This document shows, one piece after another, positions 1 through 5,108 of a stretch of 5,108 nt of DNA. The notes below the pieces were generated by a model. That model made no database searches and was not told where the DNA came from. It saw only the letters and a list, made by a program, of their open reading frames with translations. This stretch comes from an uncultured Rhodopirellula sp. Lineage in GTDB: Bacteria > Planctomycetota > Planctomycetia > Pirellulales > Pirellulaceae. The DNA is taken from NCBI GenBank assembly GCA_913061385.1, contig CAJXTM010000379.1, positions 1 to 5,108 on the forward strand, given 5' to 3'. Every line of letters begins with the position of its first letter. The first letter of the stretch is position 1. The position numbers were made by a program, and so were the translations under genes.

Positions 1-40
1 AGTAGCGGCACAACCTCTAACAAGGACAATGGTTGCCGCG

Positions 41-1894
41 ATGAAACGTCTGCTCCCCCTTTCAGTTGCCCTGTTCACGCTCGCCCTGTCCGGATGCGGC
101 GAGGAGTCTGACGAATCACCGGTCGATGGCCGTGACTTCGACGCTGAGGATTACAGCGAGCCCGAGCCCTACACTGGCCGGGTGATTGACGGCTACCTGC
201 GCAACGCAAGGGTATGGCTGGATATGGATGGCGACAGCCAGTACACGCCCGGCCCGATGACCTTTGAGAACAGTGCCGGTACGGAAATAACCCTGCCTGG
301 CGGCGAGCCCACCGCCCTGACGGGTGAGAATGGTGCCTTTTCACTGGATACGGCGGAGTTGGTGCAGGACCCCTCCATATCACCGGACATCGACCCCCGG
401 GATTTCCCCCTGTTCGCCGTGGTACTGCCCGGCCAGACAATGGAGCAGACCCGGATGGGGGACGTGGTTCTGGAAGACGCCTATATGATCAGCGCGCCAC
501 CGGGGATTCGCAATGTAACGCCGCTGAGTCATCTGGTCAGGCAACGTCGCCTTATTGGCCTTCAGGACCTGACGGTCACCAGCAACGAACTTTCCGAAGC
601 CCTTGGCAATGTCAATCTGGTCAGTGACTACATCCGGTCCGGCGATCATCGCGCCCACGCCTACGCCCGCGCCTTCGCCCGCTTCATGGCGAGCCAGTTC
701 CCGGCGGAGTATGCGGACCTCCTTCGCAATGGCGACGGACGCGAGCGCTACCTGAGTGAAGAAGCGGTTTACCTGCTGGGCGTCTCCTTTGCCCGCAATG
801 CCCTCGAAGTCGTTCAGGTTGTTGATGCTGCAGCTTCCCAGGGAAATTACGAGAACATCAATATAGACGAACTGGCTTTGCCTGAAGTGCCGATAGAGCT
901 GGACGACCCGGTTATCCTTGAGCGCCAGACGGTTCTGGCACGGGGAGAGGGGAGCGAGTTGCCGGCCACGATGTCCAACCTCAGCGTGTCCGCCGAACTG
1001 GCGTTTGACTACTCGGAAGACGGCCGATTAACGGCCGTGACGGCGAACGGATGCATGATGCCTTCGATGAGGGAAATGGCCCGCTTGATCAATGCCCGTG
1101 GCAAGATCGCCGACACCGGTGTGCAATGGATGCCTTCGATCTCACTGTCCCAGGAGAGCGCCAGCTACCATGAGCTTGAAGGGCCAGATGAACGGCTGAC
1201 GTTTGACTGGCAGGACCGAACCGCGACGTTCGAAACGACCACCACCTGCCATCCGGGGCTTGCGTCGTCCTCGGAGTTGGGTGGCCCGCCGGCGATCCGC
1301 TACGAGTGGACCATGGCGGACGCGCGGGTCCAATCCCTGACGGCGACGTCGGACAACCGAACGGAAGTATTGCGCCCAGACTATCAGTTCGCCAACGAGG
1401 CCTTCTTTGGTTTCACGCGCTCCGTCGATGGGGCTGACGAGGAGGTCATGACGCTTACCAGTAGCGCCCAGTCCTGCGAGGGAGACATCGATCCGGAAGA
1501 TGCAGATGCGGCGCAGGTGGTGTCCTCGCAACAACCATTCACGGTCACGGGCAACATCACCGTGCCAGACCAATTCACGTCGCTGGCGCTGGAGTTTGAT
1601 ACTCGCAATGACCGTTTCCGGCCGCTTCGATTTGGCTTCCTGGATGAAGACATGAGTTCCACGCCCGGGGTCAGCAATACGGAGGGGTTTGACTGGGCGT
1701 TCTACTATCCTTTCGACAACTCCAGCGAGTTTGTGGCGGATCAACCTAACCTGATCAACATCGCCTACCTGAATCGCCATGGCGGCAGCCGGGCCTGTGG
1801 GCGGGAGTTCGAAAGAGCGCCTTCCGCGGCCTACGCCCGGGTGAACTACACCTATCAACGGCTCTCGGAATATTTGTCGGGTTTGGTGGAGTAG
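41..1894 (+). CDS. Putative outer-membrane lipoprotein of unknown function with an EF-hand-like DxDGD segment
   Basis: Secreted lipoprotein, 617 residues from the Met at 41. Residues 1-18 form a short signal peptide (MKRLL, a hydrophobic stretch, then lipobox LSGC) with Cys19 as the lipidated residue. Gly follows the Cys rather than Asp, which favours outer-membrane sorting. An acidic linker (about 20-42) leads to VIDGYLRNARVWLDMDGD (49-65), a pattern seen in secreted repeat-type proteins where an Asp-rich loop may bind calcium. NVTPLSHLV (158-166) is another recognisable stretch. Four further cysteines (338, 403, 479, 586) could make two disulfides in the periplasm or outside the cell. Start choice: an in-frame ATG at 29 also exists, but the AAGGA at 22-26 is only 2 bases from it and 14 bases from ATG 41, so neither spacing is ideal. 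The start at 41 gives the cleaner signal peptide. The frame is open to the left edge, so only the signal peptide fixes the start. GC and codon use are richer than in the genes to the right, consistent with a host gene. Function is not recognised. Confidence 0.85.
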   Translation: MKRLLPLSVALFTLALSGCGEESDESPVDGRDFDAEDYSEPEPYTGRVIDGYLRNARVWLDMDGDSQYTPGPMTFENSAGTEITLPGGEPTALTGENGAFSLDTAELVQDPSISPDIDPRDFPLFAVVLPGQTMEQTRMGDVVLEDAYMISAPPGIRNVTPLSHLVRQRRLIGLQDLTVTSNELSEALGNVNLVSDYIRSGDHRAHAYARAFARFMASQFPAEYADLLRNGDGRERYLSEEAVYLLGVSFARNALEVVQVVDAAASQGNYENINIDELALPEVPIELDDPVILERQTVLARGEGSELPATMSNLSVSAELAFDYSEDGRLTAVTANGCMMPSMREMARLINARGKIADTGVQWMPSISLSQESASYHELEGPDERLTFDWQDRTATFETTTTCHPGLASSSELGGPPAIRYEWTMADARVQSLTATSDNRTEVLRPDYQFANEAFFGFTRSVDGADEEVMTLTSSAQSCEGDIDPEDADAAQVVSSQQPFTVTGNITVPDQFTSLALEFDTRNDRFRPLRFGFLDEDMSSTPGVSNTEGFDWAFYYPFDNSSEFVADQPNLINIAYLNRHGGSRACGREFERAPSAAYARVNYTYQRLSEYLSGLVE

Positions 1895-1909
1895 GGTGCA
1901 TACACGGGG

Positions 1910-1937
1910 TGGCTCTTCGCGAACATGCGGAGAGTCA
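1910..1937 (+). terminator. Hairpin after the lipoprotein gene, probable terminator
   Basis: An 11-bp stem (1910-1920 with 1927-1937) contains two G-U pairs and closes a six-base loop GAACAT. It begins 16 bases after the lipoprotein stop codon. The following bases are TGGGTTTG, so the U-tract is poor. It may be a weak intrinsic terminator or a 3'-end stabilising structure rather than a textbook terminator. Confidence 0.5.
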
Positions 1938-1941
1938 TGGG

Positions 1942-1964
1942 TTTGCGTGCGCAAATTTGTTGCG
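1942..1964. repeat. Cluster of TTGCG/CGCAA inverted repeats, possible recombinase core site
   Basis: TTTGCG (1942-1947) and CGCAAA (1950-1955) form an inverted repeat with a two-base gap. CGCAA (1950-1954) also pairs with TTGCG (1960-1964) across ATTTG. The second arrangement, short inverted arms around a small spacer, resembles the crossover site of tyrosine recombinases. It lies between the GC-rich lipoprotein gene and the AT-rich run into the integrase, where an att site would be expected. The arms are only 5-6 bases and the partner site is outside the window, so this is a candidate only. Confidence 0.25.
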
Positions 1965-1995
1965 ACATGTGCTTATTAAGGTGTCGGATTCGTAA

Positions 1996-2016
1996 CACTT
2001 CCTGAGGAAGGAAGTG
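1996..2016. repeat. Perfect 8-bp inverted repeat upstream of the integrase
   Basis: CACTTCCT (1996-2003) and AGGAAGTG (2009-2016) are exact reverse complements around GAGGA. No T-run follows, so it does not look like a terminator. It lies about 120 bases before the integrase start, in the region expected to hold recombinase or excisionase binding sites. A protein-binding site or a transcript hairpin are both possible. A second, weaker inverted repeat (GAGAG 2025-2029 with CTCTC 2037-2041, extendable by one G-U and one A-T pair) follows it and runs into TTTGTG. Confidence 0.4.
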
Positions 2017-2043
2017 GTGCCGAGGAGAGGACTTGACTCTCTT

Positions 2044-2121
2044 TGTGTTAAAAGAAGTTGTTTGTCGAATCAATAATTTAATAGGTTTCAGAGTCTTACG
2101 GCTATCACAGGTGTGTTAAAA
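2044..2121. repeat. Two copies of a 10-base direct repeat before the integrase
   Basis: TGTGTTAAAA occurs at 2044-2053 and again at 2112-2121, 68 bases apart (start to start). A degenerate third copy, TGTGAGTTAAA, is at 2123-2133, next to the start codon. Repeated short sites like these upstream of an integrase gene could be arm-type recombinase sites or repeated operators. The region is AT-rich, so part of the match may be chance. Confidence 0.35.
2058..2084 (+). promoter_or_regulatory. Weak candidate promoter for the integrase
   Basis: The most AT-rich part of the window holds TTGTTT (2058-2063) and TAATAG (2079-2084) with a 15-base gap, shorter than the usual 16-18. TAATTT (2074-2079) is another -10-like hexamer. 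A good -35 match, TTGACT, at 2033-2038 has no -10 box at the right distance. A promoter must lie somewhere between the hairpin at 1910-1937 and the gene, but the exact elements are uncertain. Confidence 0.25.
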
Positions 2122-2127
2122 CTGTGA
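2105..2127. promoter_or_regulatory. Inverted repeat over the integrase start region, possible operator
   Basis: TCACAG (2105-2110) and CTGTGA (2122-2127) are exact reverse complements around 11 bases, and the right arm ends 8 bases before the integrase ATG at 2136. The centre of the repeat contains one of the TGTGTTAAAA copies. The only ribosome-binding-like bases, GTGAG (2124-2128), overlap the right arm, so a protein or hairpin here could limit integrase synthesis. The arms are short and this is inference. Confidence 0.3.
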
Positions 2128-2135
2128 GTTAAACC

Positions 2136-3929
2136 ATGGGATCTGCACCTTCATACGTTACGAAACGCAATGACACCTATTACTTTCAACTTCATGTGCC
2201 TGCTGGCGTACAATCACGGCAAAGATTGATTCGGCGAAGCCTGCGCACCAAATGCCGCCGGCAAGCATTGGCATTGGCTAGGAAGTGGTGGATTCAGTTG
2301 TTCGAGAATGATTTCCAGTGGGAAGACGAAGCAAAGGAACAGGATCGGCGTTTGTCTCGCGGTAAGGTGCTGTACGACCGTTTGCAGGATCATGAACGTC
2401 AAACCCAGTACCACAACGGTGAAACCGATCCCTTAGCCATCGAAGACTTCATGGAGACGCTGAACGCCAAAGAAGTCGAAGACCTGCAAGCCTATTCAAA
2501 TTACGTCAACCAGCAGACCGGGAATTCATTTGATTCAAGCCCTGAGCCTGTTTCCGGTGATCTTGAGGCACCCAAATATCAGAACGATTCTGTCACGCAA
2601 ACCTTGTTGGCAGCCCTTCAGGAGACACGCCAGCAGAGCGCGCTGGCTGCACGTGGCATTGAAGAAACCGGTAAGCCTTTGAGCGAACTTGTAGATAGCT
2701 ACATCCGGGACAAAGCTAGAAAGTCTAATCCGGTCAAAACCGCCATGGACAAAGGGCTGTTTGATATGGAGACGGAGCTTCAGCGTTTGATTATGTTCGT
2801 TGGTGACCTGCCGAACCAGGAATTGACCAAAAGGGCTTTGAAAGATGGTTACATTGAACGACGACCCGGATTGCCAAACGGTTTTCATCGAAAAGCGATC
2901 TACATGGAGGGCAAGCAGCCAAAGGTAGACCGTTTAACCGGAAAAGTGGCGACTGATCAAAAGGGAAAGCCAAAGCAAGCCCCTATCTACAAACCGATGG
3001 ATGACATTCTTCGGATAGCAGCTGAGTCAACAGAAACCACTTACCAGACCAACCGGACAATCAATAATGAATTCAGCACAATCGCAACATTTCTTCGTGC
3101 AATGGAGCGCAACGCGCTGGTGGAGACTGGGCTGGCGGATTTCCTGATTAGCTATAAGCTAGAAGTGGATGAAGACTCCTCCGTGATTCCGTTTAGCAAG
3201 GACGATCTCAAGTTATTGTTCAACAACGAAACCTACCGCAAAGGTCTGTTGTTCGATAAGCCCCACAGGCACTGGTTGCCGCTGATTTCCCTTTACCATG
3301 GCAATCGCTTAGGGGAAATGGCAATGCTATTTGTGGATGATCTGAAGCCCATTTCCGTGGACGTAGAAGGGGAGTCGCGGACCATCTGGGTGTTTGTCAT
3401 CCAGCGGAATGATGATCGTAAGCAGGGCAGGAAGAACAAGCAGTCTGCGCGGATTGTCCCTGTGCATCAGTCGTTAATCGATCTGGGTTTGCTTGAATAC
3501 CGGCAACAGCTGATCGATGCAGGGGAACAGCAGTTATTTCCGGCAGAGAAACCCAGCAGTGGAAACAACTGGGGCAATAATACGTCTGCCTGGTTCAATA
3601 ACAGCTTTGATGGAAATAACAACCACGGACAAGGTTATGTCGAGTGGTGTGGTGTCCGAAAGCACGTCACGATTGATGGTGTGACGCAGCGAAAGATCTT
3701 CCACAGTCTCCGCAAAACTTGGAGTACTCAGGCGAAGCGACAGAAATTAGATCCCGATATGCGCCGTGAAATCACCGGACACGGGGAAGGGCGCAGTCTG
3801 GATGTTCACGCAAAAACCTACGAAGACTCCTACGAACTGTGGGACCAAAAACAGGCGCTGGATCAGATTCACTTCGACCTGGACCTGTCCTTGATTCGGG
3901 TATGGGGCAAAAACGACCCGGACAGCTGA
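2136..3929 (+). CDS. Tyrosine recombinase (phage/island-type integrase)
   Basis: Site-specific DNA integrase of the tyrosine recombinase family, 597 residues, complete. The N-terminal part (about 7-58, with YYFQLHVPAGV and a basic RRSLRTKCRRQALALARKWW stretch) resembles the arm-binding type of N-terminal domain (DUF6538-like) found in long island integrases. A helical core-binding segment lies around 290-345. The catalytic residues are visible in order: Arg391 in YHGNRLGEM, Lys435 in a KxxSARIVPVH hairpin, His523 and Arg526 in HSLRKTW, His549 in ITGHGEG, and Tyr562 in KTYED as the likely nucleophile. The gap from His549 to Tyr562 is 13 residues, where about 9 is usual. Residues 477-496 form an Asn-rich loop. 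The length exceeds the 300-400 residues of XerC/XerD and fits the longer mobile-element integrases. The ribosome-binding site is weak (GTGAG, 7 bases before ATG 2136). GC is about 47-50% in lines counted, below the lipoprotein gene. No excisionase is visible nearby. Confidence 0.93.
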   Translation: MGSAPSYVTKRNDTYYFQLHVPAGVQSRQRLIRRSLRTKCRRQALALARKWWIQLFENDFQWEDEAKEQDRRLSRGKVLYDRLQDHERQTQYHNGETDPLAIEDFMETLNAKEVEDLQAYSNYVNQQTGNSFDSSPEPVSGDLEAPKYQNDSVTQTLLAALQETRQQSALAARGIEETGKPLSELVDSYIRDKARKSNPVKTAMDKGLFDMETELQRLIMFVGDLPNQELTKRALKDGYIERRPGLPNGFHRKAIYMEGKQPKVDRLTGKVATDQKGKPKQAPIYKPMDDILRIAAESTETTYQTNRTINNEFSTIATFLRAMERNALVETGLADFLISYKLEVDEDSSVIPFSKDDLKLLFNNETYRKGLLFDKPHRHWLPLISLYHGNRLGEMAMLFVDDLKPISVDVEGESRTIWVFVIQRNDDRKQGRKNKQSARIVPVHQSLIDLGLLEYRQQLIDAGEQQLFPAEKPSSGNNWGNNTSAWFNNSFDGNNNHGQGYVEWCGVRKHVTIDGVTQRKIFHSLRKTWSTQAKRQKLDPDMRREITGHGEGRSLDVHAKTYEDSYELWDQKQALDQIHFDLDLSLIRVWGKNDPDS

Positions 3930-3950
3930 GAAAGTGTCGCTTCTTTTTAC

Positions 3951-3956
3951 TATACT
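3951..3956 (+). promoter_or_regulatory. Candidate -10 box for the two-gene cargo unit
   Basis: TATACT lies 22 bases after the integrase stop and 71 bases before the ATG at 4028, preceded by a T-rich run. No convincing -35 hexamer stands 16-18 bases upstream (the place is taken by the end of the integrase gene), so any promoter here would be weak or need an activator. Transcription starting about 7 bases downstream would put the 14-base palindrome at the very beginning of the transcript. Confidence 0.35.
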
Positions 3957-3964
3957 GTTCAGCT

Positions 3965-3978
3965 GCCCATTAATGGGC
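3965..3978. promoter_or_regulatory. Perfect 14-base palindrome in the leader of the cargo unit
   Basis: GCCCATTAATGGGC is fully self-complementary. As DNA it suits a dimeric repressor binding just downstream of the -10 candidate. As RNA it would give a five-base-pair stem with a TTAA loop. A second copy of TGGGC at 4000-4004 could pair with the same left arm instead, and AGCCAC/GTGGTT (3985-3990 with 3995-4000, one G-U pair) can form a further hairpin, so the leader could switch between folds. Confidence 0.4.
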
Positions 3979-4014
3979 GTCGTCAGCCACGGATGTGGTT
4001 GGGCATTGCGACAA

Positions 4015-4019
4015 AAGGA
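4015..4019 (+). promoter_or_regulatory. Ribosome-binding site that fixes the start at 4028
   Basis: AAGGA sits 8 bases before ATG 4028, an ideal spacing. An in-frame GTG at 3995 would add 11 residues but lies inside the structured leader with no purine-rich site in front, so 4028 is chosen. Confidence 0.75.
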
Positions 4020-4027
4020 ACCCCACC

Positions 4028-4516
4028 ATGCAGTTAGACTACGAAAAGATTCTCAAAGACAACGGTTTTGATGCTGTCCCTGAAGCCGAAGAAACCACCC
4101 TCGCGTTCTTCCACGAAATCAACAACACCCTGTTTGATCCGGATTCCCCGTTTGATCAGGAGCAGTCGTCCATTGATGATTTTCCGGACATGCTGGATCA
4201 CATGCTTTACTGCTCGCTGCCACTGAAGCCGGGGAAATCGGTTGCAGAAGGTGTCAGTTACCTGATCAGTAAGTGGTATAGCGATCTCGCCTATACAAAC
4301 CCGAAATACGAAAGCATTCAGCGCACCAGTAACACGCTCGGAACGGAAGTCCACATCTTCACGATTTCCGAATCCACCGCATGTTCGTTCCTGTTCTCGA
4401 TTACCGACGAAGCCGCAGAGAAAGCAACTCAGGACTACATGGATGCCTACAGCCCCGTTGACGATATTGATGAATTGAGACGGAAGGTCGCTGCCCGCAA
4501 GAAAAATGAGGGGTAA
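4028..4516 (+). CDS. Acidic hypothetical protein, unknown function
   Basis: A 162-residue protein that I do not recognise. No signal peptide or membrane segment is seen, so it is probably cytoplasmic. The first 60 residues are strongly acidic (16 Asp/Glu against 2 Lys and no Arg), with repeated Asp-containing turns such as FDPDSPFDQEQ. The middle (about 75-126) looks like a mixed alpha/beta fold, with a hydrophobic stretch TEVHIFTISESTACSFLFSI that could hold two strands. The C-terminal tail (151-159, RRKVAARKK) is basic, giving a two-pole charge pattern. The start at 4028 has a good AAGGA site. The metallophosphoesterase begins two bases after its stop, so the two are very likely co-transcribed and may work together. 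Acidic small proteins in mobile elements can be DNA mimics or inhibitors, but nothing here proves that. Confidence is high that it is a gene, nil on function. Confidence 0.8.
   Translation: MQLDYEKILKDNGFDAVPEAEETTLAFFHEINNTLFDPDSPFDQEQSSIDDFPDMLDHMLYCSLPLKPGKSVAEGVSYLISKWYSDLAYTNPKYESIQRTSNTLGTEVHIFTISESTACSFLFSITDEAAEKATQDYMDAYSPVDDIDELRRKVAARKKNEG
4508..4513 (+). promoter_or_regulatory. Ribosome-binding site for the phosphoesterase inside the preceding gene
   Basis: GAGGGG forms the last two sense codons of the acidic-protein gene and ends 5 bases before the GTG at 4519, so the ribosome finishing one gene sits on the binding site of the next. This supports both the GTG start and translational coupling. 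Confidence 0.65.
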
Positions 4517-4518
4517 CC

Positions 4519-5108
4519 GTGCCTTACTACGATTTGATTGGAGATGTTCACGGTCACGCTGACGAACTGGTGAAGCTGCTTGAGCACCTTGGGTATCGTG
4601 ATTCTGAGACCGGTTACCGTCATGACACCCGGAAGATGATCTTTCTGGGTGACTTCATTGATCGAGGGGAACACCTTGCCCAACACCAGAAGCTGCTGGG
4701 TATCGTGATGCCCATGGTGCAGAACGGTCACGCCCTTGCTGTAATGGGTAACCATGAATTCAATGCGCTTGCCTACCACACCCAGCACGAAGGGGAGTTC
4801 CTTCGCCCTCACACTGACAAGAATACCGAACAACACCAAGCGTTTCTGAATGAGTTCGACGATCAGCCAGAATTGAAACAGTCTGTTCTGGACTTCTTCT
4901 ACAGCTTGCCCTTGTGGTTAGACCTGGACGGAATTCGTGTGGTTCATGCCTGTTGGGATCAATCCCATATTGACGTGCTGAAGGAGCTGACACCGTCTCA
5001 GAAGCTTGATCACAATTTGTTGGTGGAAGCGTCACGGGAAGGTTCCCCCGCGTATGAAGCGGTTGAGACGTTGCTGAAGGGGGTGGAGTTCGAACTGCCG
5101 AACGGAAT
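4519..5108 (+). CDS. PPP-type metallophosphoesterase, 3' end missing
   Basis: Calcineurin-like metallophosphoesterase of the PPP group (protein phosphatase/ApaH/PrpE-like fold), which hydrolyses phosphoesters with two metal ions. The first 196 residues are present and the frame is open to the window edge. Metal-binding and catalytic motifs are all in order: GDVHGH (8-13, Asp9 and His11), GDFIDRG (44-50, Asp45 and Arg49), GNHE (77-80, Asn78 and His79) and VVHACWD (141-147, His143). The last metal-ligand His, usually in a GH motif, would lie beyond the window. Relatives of this PYYDLIGD-type family are, from memory, about 300-340 residues, so roughly a third is missing. The start is GTG at 4519, because VPYYDLIGDVHGH is the expected N-terminus and GAGGGG lies just upstream. 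No in-frame ATG precedes the first motif. Its substrate (phosphoprotein, dinucleoside polyphosphate or RNA end) cannot be told from the sequence. It lies two bases after the acidic-protein gene, forming a two-gene unit at least. It could be the phosphatase of a defence or regulatory module, but that is inference. Confidence 0.88.
   Translation, partial: MPYYDLIGDVHGHADELVKLLEHLGYRDSETGYRHDTRKMIFLGDFIDRGEHLAQHQKLLGIVMPMVQNGHALAVMGNHEFNALAYHTQHEGEFLRPHTDKNTEQHQAFLNEFDDQPELKQSVLDFFYSLPLWLDLDGIRVVHACWDQSHIDVLKELTPSQKLDHNLLVEASREGSPAYEAVETLLKGVEFELPNG

Larger units (their letters stand above)
1938..5108. mobile_element. Probable integrase-proximal end of a genomic island, right end outside the window
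   Basis: Support: a complete integrase reading away from a GC-rich lipoprotein gene, a sharp fall in GC beginning in the intergenic region, repeats upstream of the integrase, and accessory-type genes behind it. The left boundary is set just after the lipoprotein hairpin and is approximate. No flanking direct repeat can be shown because the other end is not present. The insertion is not in a visible tRNA gene. No structural phage, conjugation or replication gene is in view, so the element type is undecided. Confidence 0.45.

Noticed and set aside
1020..1038. Inverted repeat ACGGCCG/CGGCCGT around five bases
   Set aside because: It lies inside the lipoprotein coding frame in GC-rich DNA and encodes an ordinary stretch (DGRLTAV), so it is probably a coding coincidence.
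1057..1140. 12-base direct repeat GATGCCTTCGAT at 1057-1068 and 1129-1140
   Set aside because: Both copies are in the same frame of the lipoprotein gene (MPS motif), but the surrounding residues do not repeat, so there is no domain duplication.
1142..1954. Long minus-strand open frame of 270 codons opposite the lipoprotein gene
   Set aside because: It is Arg/Gly/Pro-rich and low-complexity in style with no recognisable motif, as expected for the antisense shadow of a GC-rich gene.
1925..2005. Small open frame of 26 codons after the lipoprotein gene
   Set aside because: It has no ribosome-binding site, starts inside the terminator-like hairpin and overlaps the repeat region. Nothing supports translation.
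1895..2135. tRNA or tmRNA gene fragment as integration target
   Set aside because: No cloverleaf, T-loop consensus or CCA end could be found on either strand.
3930..3950. Possible terminator after the integrase (CTTCTTTTT run)
   Set aside because: There is a T-run, but the sequence before it makes only a bulged three-to-four-pair stem, too weak to call.
4447..5035. Minus-strand open frames opposite the phosphoesterase
   Set aside because: They overlap a plus-strand gene with clear catalytic motifs and show none of their own.

Overview
The window looks like bacterial DNA, most likely from a gammaproteobacterium. A marine, Marinobacter-like host is a plausible guess from the lipoprotein's style and the moderately high GC, but no marker gene settles it. 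All four genes lie on the plus strand and fall into two parts of different composition.

Left part (about 1-1940): one complete 617-residue outer-membrane-type lipoprotein gene (start 41, stop 1894), GC-rich in the lines I counted by hand (70% in 661-720, 58% in 1381-1440). A strong hairpin 16 bases after its stop (1910-1937) probably closes the transcript.

Middle (1895-2135): a 241-base intergenic region that becomes very AT-rich (30% GC in 2041-2100). It carries several inverted and direct repeats and leads into the integrase. It is the likeliest place for one end (att site) of an integrated element and for integrase control sites.

Right part (2136-5108): GC falls to about 45-50% in the lines counted. 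It holds a complete 597-residue tyrosine recombinase with all catalytic residues recognisable, a 98-base structured leader with a candidate -10 box and a perfect 14-base palindrome, a 162-residue acidic protein of unknown function, and, two bases after its stop, a PPP-type metallophosphoesterase that starts with GTG and runs off the right edge.

Interpretation: the right part reads like the integrase-proximal end of a genomic island or other integrative element inserted beside a host lipoprotein gene. The acidic protein and phosphoesterase form a tightly spaced, probably translationally coupled pair. They are the only cargo visible and the best candidate for something undescribed, but nothing in the window shows what they do. 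No tRNA, rRNA, CRISPR array or insertion sequence was seen.
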